Shown here: piece by piece, positions 10,101-10,943 of the stretch
Layout of the letters: the number at the start of each line of letters is the position of its first letter
How positions within the stretch are numbered: position 1 is the first letter of the stretch
Assembly (NCBI GenBank): GCA_900319195.1
Contig: ONNL01000107.1
Coordinates: 1-10,943 of the forward strand
Reading direction: 5' to 3'
Source: an uncultured Ruminococcus sp.
GTDB taxonomy: Bacteria; Bacillota; Clostridia; Oscillospirales; Ruminococcaceae
Length of the DNA: 10,943 bases
Notes under the pieces: generated by a model
Database searches by the model: none
What the model was told of the DNA's origin: nothing
The model's input: only the letters and a program-made list of their open reading frames with translations
Program-made: the position numbers and the translations under genes

Positions 10101-10816
10101 CTACCACGACAGAACCCGTGACTACCACAACTACGGACAAGGTGACAACTACCACGACAGAACCCGTAACTACCACGACTACCGACAAGGCAACGACCAC
10201 GACTACATCAGCAGGCGGCGACGCAGTCACAACGACTACGACAGGTGTTGACGAGTTCACGGTATCGTTCGAGTCCAACGGCGGCTCAGGAGTAGCGGCA
10301 CAGATAGTTCAGTATTGCAAGACTGCTCTCGAACCCGATGCTCCCACAAGGGACGGCTTCACGTTCACAGGCTGGTTCACGGACGAGGCTCTGACAAGCC
10401 TGTATGACTTCACAACCGAGGTCAAGGCGGATATCACGCTCTATGCAGGCTGGAATGCAGTCGCAGCGACGACCACGACGACATCCGCCACAACGACTAC
10501 TACCACCACGACGGAGGTTCCCGGCTCATCGGAGGAGAACGGTTCCACAACGACGACTGCCCAGACACCCGAAACTACAACGACGACGGCACCGACACCT
10601 GTTGATACCCTCGGAGATGTAAACGACGACGGAGCGGTCGATTCCTCGGACGCTGCATTGATACTCAGACAGTATGCTGATGTACAGGCAGGCAAGGCCG
10701 GCAGCTTCACTCCCGAGCAGATCGCTGCTGCGGACTTCAATAACGACGAAATGGTCGATTCCTCAGACGCAGCACTCATTCTCAAGGCTTACGCAGACGC
10801 GCAGGCAGGCAAGTAA
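1103..10816 (+). CDS. Giant secreted BspA-type leucine-rich repeat protein with Thr-rich linkers, Flg_new domain and C-terminal dockerin
   Basis: This 3,237-residue protein (about 350 kDa from average residue mass) has no visible catalytic domain. In order: a signal peptide (about 1-31); eleven LRR modules (about 62-2917) made of roughly fifty 23-residue repeats of the BspA/TpLRR type, pattern LxxIxIPxxVxxIGxxAFxxC; a threonine-rich linker (2921-3047); a Flg_new/InlB-B-repeat-like domain (3052-3118); a second Thr/Pro linker (3119-3169); and a dockerin (3170-3237). BspA-type LRRs are known from surface proteins that bind host or bacterial ligands. Dockerins bind cohesins of cellulosome scaffoldins or cell-surface anchors. 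I infer a non-catalytic cellulosomal or surface-attached binding protein; its ligand is unknown. There is no LPXTG motif, so anchoring would depend on the dockerin. The frame is intact throughout. It has its own promoter and terminator and looks monocistronic. The domain calls are firm; the role is inferred. Confidence 0.95.
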   Translation: MQIKRISAAILALLIAAGSYPVRPTAAAASAVSVGSSEEGSAQKSAKKIADSGSLRQEGETVSGTCGTDASYVLENGVLTISGTGEIEEDFFDDYDLRYDVTSIIIGEGITKIGSSAFYDFTAVKSVTLPSTLEYIDRYAFEDCYELTQIDIPASVAYIGYRAFDDCSLKELDILNSECALDSHICSSSVVIGGKKGSTAEEYSRNCNTWFKDLDTGVKSMSGSCGENASYVLTDDLVLTISGTGVLDSQIYLPVDEPISLVIEDGITGYNDNLTDFDGFVVWGGHYTDLNYRSVTVPDTFENPIGLISADTEELIIKGDSPAHVTKDGAIYSADMTKLEYVFPTAKTTVTDDYGNESEVYPAVDTPFEVPSTVTEIGEGAFKNSNYTDIILPETVTKVGKSAFILNIRTESGFLRTVTVNNKDCEFEYYDSEKGYLNMFSDECAVKGYADSTTQKAAHADGVLFINIETGEETHSGMCGENAEFSIINNVMTITGSGAVKLSDSVAKDDITDVVIGEGITEIGSDSFARFTAMKTVSLPSTLTAIQSGAFDGCSSLESVKLPNGLTEISSSMFQNCTALKSIEIPDSVTAIGNYAFMYCSSLTELTLPEAVAEFDVSAVANCEKLEKLTVMNKDCNITDIWGYGAMGNNLILAGYAGSTINKFASENVLRFCDIETGEVTICGDLDENISYKLADGVLTITGTGDMPSTSVFSYRDDVESVVIGSGITSICSSAFYKDSNLTSVSLPEGLKTIGEYAFAYTSVKNITLPEGLETISDYAFEDCSNIENIVIPEGVTDIGEYAFYYCSSLKSVKLPSTIKNINDVAFSSCYELEQVTIPDAPEHSVKLSGNPFGSLSKLIILDKDCDLSEFSSDSSLVIEGYSGSTAETFALDRSLVFVDHETGDTVIQGKLGEDVRYKIIDGVLDITGTGAIVSTINLNSSFLSDLKEINIGEGITMISGNLFNYSVSSVKTIKIPSTLTSIDPAAFDNCSASLTALTVSEENTAYTSSGTFLLSKDGKTLVFAGGSASSPEIPSTVTAIGKFAFKDRDELEEVVLPESVESIGEGAFAGCDLLKKITIKNPECVISPESYTISNTYSNYYDYDAGTYKYESGYYYGILAGKGGSTAEKYAFSNGLKFLDLDTSEVYQVGKCGDDLTYEIKNNVLTVKGTGAMYDSAFTGNTEITDVSLPEGLTSISNYAFRSCTSLKSVSIPSTVTTIGSYAFGYCSGLRSVVIPEGVAEIGEYAFCDCDDLVSVVIPGSVKTIGGDAFSSCDDLEEVTLNEGIETIGSDAFEYTNIQSIELPESVKKVESSAFYNCYSLNAVTIKNRECELSDYNTTIQKGAVICGYADSTADEYAFRFGRKFMDIETGKLRESGMCGDSLTFSIEGGVLTISGSGEMWDTEPFYDNDSISSVVIGDGVTSISDTAFRSCDNLTSVNIPAGIEKIGRGAFQSCDMLSSFTVDPENKNYSSSDGVIYNKDMTELVIYPYGKRDAEFIVPASVTKISGTFQNSYIKEIGFQNNKTVDLSGASFNNDIIFCGYAGSTAESYAYEYGMYFRNYETGEIRLCGRCGESLVYEMTTDGELTITGTGDMYNGAFMYNDNIKTVVIGEGVTSVSEDAFYDCDYIVSMTLPSTIKSIGNYAFYYNRFETLVLPEGLQKMGYSVFRCSRLKTVNIPASLAEIGDSAFDSSYLKEFTGGEGNQSFTVKDGILYNKDMTRLVHYPSSKDDESYTLPETVTELERRDLYKSSGINALTEVVITNKDLIIEDSSETINPYDVIVCAEGSTAEKYAFKYGRKFRYIDTDTILKRGKCGENLTYEIKDGVLTVEGTGDMSDSPMFSGDDDITSAVISEGVTSIGIKAFEGCNNLEQITIAGSVAAIGADAFNGCGDLEYVNIPAAVNTIGGNVFVGCENLKGIVVDAENQKYSSVDGVLFNKDKTELIAYPESKADEEYTIPDTVLTIGDYAFDDCNYLNTVTIPEGVAGIGYYAFRNCNKLSSVALPSTVKSIGNAAFCNTSIKEINIPDGVTKICDSTFYSCDELVSVELGKNIEAIEYDAFAECRDLSSITILNDKAVINSEASTISSSAMICGYADSTANEYALRYGRKFKDLTTGSITQSGKCGAYMTFTINDGVLTISGIGKMNDDPLFSSNSEITSVVIEDGVTSIGNNAFSNCTKLETITIPDSVVSIGDNAFYNCSSLKEITLPENISELSTNIFDSCESLEKAVLPAKLLRIGDSAFRDCYLLKEIEIPADTVSIGYEAFANCHSLEKAALPSGLDTIYDRAFAGCTSLKDFTIPSGLTGISGSSLAGTKVESIGIEEGNTTFTVDNGMLLDSTGTTLIIYPAGKKDTEFTVPSTVTEIGEYAFYRNDTLEKVTIPKNVKTIGNYAFLSVSVSTLTILGADCSIETNAIDNVSCIEGYSGSTAEEYAFRNAMLFRDIETGEEKISGKYNDITYTIKDGVLTLSGSGNDFYIYNQSITKVVVGKDIRDFSVSSDNITEYVVDAENTVFCAEDGVLYNKDKTRLIRYPREKKDEKFIVPDTVKTINSISSSYLKEIVLGSSVDFRSQSDPGQYNISIYGDNIEKITVSEDNPNLKSVDGVLYTKDMSALLFYPYGKKDTEFTVPDAVEKVYSMYSPYIEKLNIGAGLTFRYKTTFTDEDGNVKEKYYYSLNLLLPGLTEVTVSASNPALKAVDGVLFSKDMTQLLLYPIYKADTEYTIPDGVETARFGESAYLEKLNIGKELKEISFSGYYYDSQRYLKEINVDSGNPVFMSKGGILYRNDTDGTPLILLVPYCLSGDVVLIDGITVIPSGCFANRDDLRSVTIPKSVTKIMEYAFYNCSALENVTILNPECAFVNDQKYNLNNLYSDIWDEETQSYILKTEYNGTITAKQGSEAQKYAEATGYTFKDIDAQPEVTTTTTTTSATTTTTTSTTTSTTTTTTTSTTTTTTDKATTTTTEPVTTTTTDKATTTTTTDKATTTTTEPVTTTTTDKVTTTTTEPVTTTTTDKVTTTTTEPVTTTTTDKATTTTTSAGGDAVTTTTTGVDEFTVSFESNGGSGVAAQIVQYCKTALEPDAPTRDGFTFTGWFTDEALTSLYDFTTEVKADITLYAGWNAVAATTTTTSATTTTTTTTEVPGSSEENGSTTTTAQTPETTTTTAPTPVDTLGDVNDDGAVDSSDAALILRQYADVQAGKAGSFTPEQIAAADFNNDEMVDSSDAALILKAYADAQAGK
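1286..9859 (+). repeat. Array of eleven large LRR modules
   Basis: Each module opens with a motif like GxCGxxxxYxxxxGVLTIxGTG, continues with 2 to about 10 LRR_5 repeats, and closes with a cap that usually contains NxxC and then a signature like GYxGSTAExYAxxxGxxFxDIETG. Taking the opening cysteine or its equivalent as marker, modules start at residues 66, 225, 479, 686, 912, 1153, 1380, 1573, 1815, 2125 and 2455 (bases 1298, 1775, 2537, 3158, 3836, 4559, 5240, 5819, 6545, 7475 and 8465). Modules therefore vary from 159 to more than 450 residues, mainly through LRR number. Modules 4, 5 and 11 have L686, L912 and Y2455 in place of the cysteine. An extra unit with the core DGVLYNKDxTxLIxYPxxKxD interrupts the LRRs once each in modules 2, 5, 7, 8, 9 and 10 and four times in module 11. 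DNA repeats are well diverged, so the array is not a recent amplification. Confidence 0.9.
8450..9859 (+). repeat. Divergent eleventh module with four tandem DGVLYNKD-type units
   Basis: The last module lacks the opening CG and has few standard LRRs. Its bulk is four units of the form (D/S)xxNPxxxxxDGVLYxKDxxxLLxYPxxKxDTEFTVPDxV, starting at residues 2508, 2593, 2688 and 2769, spaced 85, 95 and 81 residues apart. Connecting segments have few of the IGxxAFxxC steps. Two ordinary LRRs and a long cap (C2857 to G2897) close the module next to the linker. It may form a structural transition between solenoid and linker, or a distinct binding surface; this is inference. Confidence 0.75.
9863..10243 (+). 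repeat. Threonine-rich linker 1, low-complexity ACN codons
   Basis: Residues 2921-3047 are mostly runs of threonine, at first broken by SA or S and then by DKA/DKV and EPV. Such Thr-rich linkers separate domains in cellulosomal proteins of ruminococci and are probably extended and O-glycosylated (family knowledge, not visible here). Thr codons are mixed across ACA, ACC, ACG and ACT rather than reiterated. Confidence 0.9.
9965..10207 (+). repeat. 48-bp tandem repeat (minisatellite) inside linker 1
   Basis: Units begin with GACAAGG at 9965, 10013, 10040, 10088, 10136 and 10184. Four are full 48-bp units (9965, 10040, 10088, 10136) encoding DKxTTTTTEPVTTTTT. The one at 10013 is a 27-bp short form without EPV, and the last is a partial unit. 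Full units differ by a few synonymous changes and by DKA versus DKV. All unit lengths are multiples of three, so changes in copy number keep the frame. Confidence 0.9.
10256..10456 (+). other. Flg_new / InlB B-repeat-like domain
   Basis: Residues 3052-3118 match this beta-grasp-like repeat family: an opening FTVSFESNGGSG, a middle PDAPTRDGFTFTGWFTD and a closing YDFTTEVKADITLYAGWN. The family is common in secreted and surface proteins of Firmicutes, often as a spacer or adhesion-related module. A single copy sits between two Thr-rich linkers. C3072 stands in the QYCKTA stretch, where I would expect glycine from related sequences. Confidence 0.8.
10457..10609 (+). other. Threonine/proline-rich linker 2
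   Basis: Residues 3119-3169 form a second flexible linker with Thr runs broken by SA, EVPGSSEENGS, AQTPE and APTPVD. It separates the Flg_new domain from the dockerin. It has no regular DNA repeat like linker 1. Confidence 0.85.
10610..10813 (+). other. C-terminal dockerin domain
   Basis: Residues 3170-3237 contain two F-hand calcium loops: DVNDDGAVDSSD (3172-3183) and DFNNDEMVDSSD (3211-3222). Each is followed by a helix with nearly the same sequence (AALILRQYADVQAGK and AALILKAYADAQAGK), joined by a linker with FTPEQIAAA. The acidic and Asn ligands at loop positions 1, 3, 5, 9 and 12 are present in both. The glycine normally at position 6 is kept in loop 1 but replaced by E3216 in loop 2. 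SS occupies positions 10-11 of both loops, where cohesin-recognition residues usually lie. The domain would dock the protein to a cohesin on a scaffoldin or cell-surface anchor. Confidence 0.93.
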
Positions 10817-10825
10817 AAACAGCGA

Positions 10826-10856
10826 GAACCCTTCCAAACCGGAAGGGTTCTTTTTT
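10826..10856 (+). terminator. Intrinsic terminator of the giant gene, possibly bidirectional
   Basis: GAACCCTTCC (10826-10835) pairs perfectly with GGAAGGGTTC (10841-10850) around a five-base loop, followed by six T (10851-10856). It starts nine bases after the stop codon. On the minus strand the same hairpin is followed, after a five-base gap (TCGCT, then G), by TTTTT, so it may also serve the convergent gene whose stop lies at 10858-10860. Confidence 0.9.
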
Positions 10857-10857
10857 G

Positions 10858-10943
10858 TTAGAGAGTGCTTTGGAAAAAATGGCTGAGGTCGATGGCATCA
10901 GAGATTTCTGTGTATTTTTCAAATGCATCTTTATACTTTTCTA
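10858..10943 (-). CDS. 3' end of a convergent gene, cut by the window edge (hypothetical)
   Basis: On the minus strand, 27 codons run without a stop from the window edge to TAA (complement of 10858-10860). The C-terminus reads EKYKDAFEKYTEISDAID then LSHFFQSTL, with the polar and hydrophobic mix of a helical protein end. The other two minus frames each hold stops in or at the edge of this stretch. Its end sits right next to the shared hairpin, as expected for convergent genes 41 bp apart. The piece is too short to assign a family. Confidence 0.5.
   Translation of the reverse strand, partial: EKYKDAFEKYTEISDAIDLSHFFQSTL

Noticed and set aside
9850..10278. A minus-strand frame rich in valine runs
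   Set aside because: It is the reverse complement of the ACN threonine repeats, giving poly-Val by necessity.
10674..10886. A plus-strand frame of 70 codons overlapping the dockerin and running through the terminator
   Set aside because: It is out of frame with the dockerin, runs across the terminator hairpin and has an arginine/serine-rich product typical of a shifted frame.
10920..10930. CAAATGCATCT repeated at 861-871 and 10920-10930, considered as an attachment site or element end
   Set aside because: The match is only 11 bases, one copy is part of a terminator stem and the other lies inside the convergent coding frame; no integrase or target duplication is present.
1..10943. A hidden multi-gene system (defence island, biosynthetic cluster, mobile element, CRISPR)
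   Set aside because: Only two complete genes and one gene end are present. No nuclease, transposase, integrase, toxin, reverse transcriptase or spaced direct repeats are visible; the only repeats are protein-coding LRR and linker repeats.

Overview
The window is almost entirely one giant gene. From 1103 to 10816 (about 89% of the window) runs a single plus-strand reading frame for a 3,237-residue exported protein. It has a signal peptide, then eleven tandem large modules built from BspA/TpLRR-type leucine-rich repeats (Pfam LRR_5 style), a threonine-rich linker with a 48-bp tandem repeat, one Flg_new/InlB-B-repeat-like domain, a second Thr/Pro-rich linker, and a C-terminal dockerin with two calcium-binding loops. 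A dockerin on a giant LRR protein, pure-Thr linkers broken by DK and EPV, AGGGG ribosome binding sites and a moderate GC content all fit a cellulosome-forming Ruminococcus (Oscillospiraceae, Firmicutes). That assignment is inference from style; no marker gene is present.

Layout. Positions 4-31 hold a good sigma-A promoter with an extended -10. It drives a 230-residue protein of unknown function (117-809) with three predicted membrane helices. Its transcript is closed by a strong intrinsic terminator (866-914). The rest of the 293-bp gap holds a weak 25-codon ORF, a perfect 20-bp AT-rich palindrome (992-1011), and a second extended -10 promoter (1012-1040) that drives the giant gene. The giant gene ends in a textbook terminator (10826-10856). 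Beyond it, on the minus strand, are the last 27 codons of a convergent gene cut by the window edge (10858-10943).

How it fits together. The giant protein is secreted and, through its dockerin, can plug into a cohesin on a scaffoldin or the cell surface. It then presents a very long solenoid of LRR modules, most plausibly for binding a polysaccharide, protein or cell surface. No catalytic domain is visible. The upstream membrane protein has its own promoter and terminator, so there is no reason to place it in the same operon.

I see no mobile element, CRISPR array, tRNA or rRNA, and no multi-gene defence or biosynthetic system. The points of interest are the hierarchical architecture of the giant protein, its divergent eleventh module, signs of module-block duplication, the repeat-bearing linker, the near-symmetric dockerin with a changed second loop, and the palindrome that abuts its promoter.
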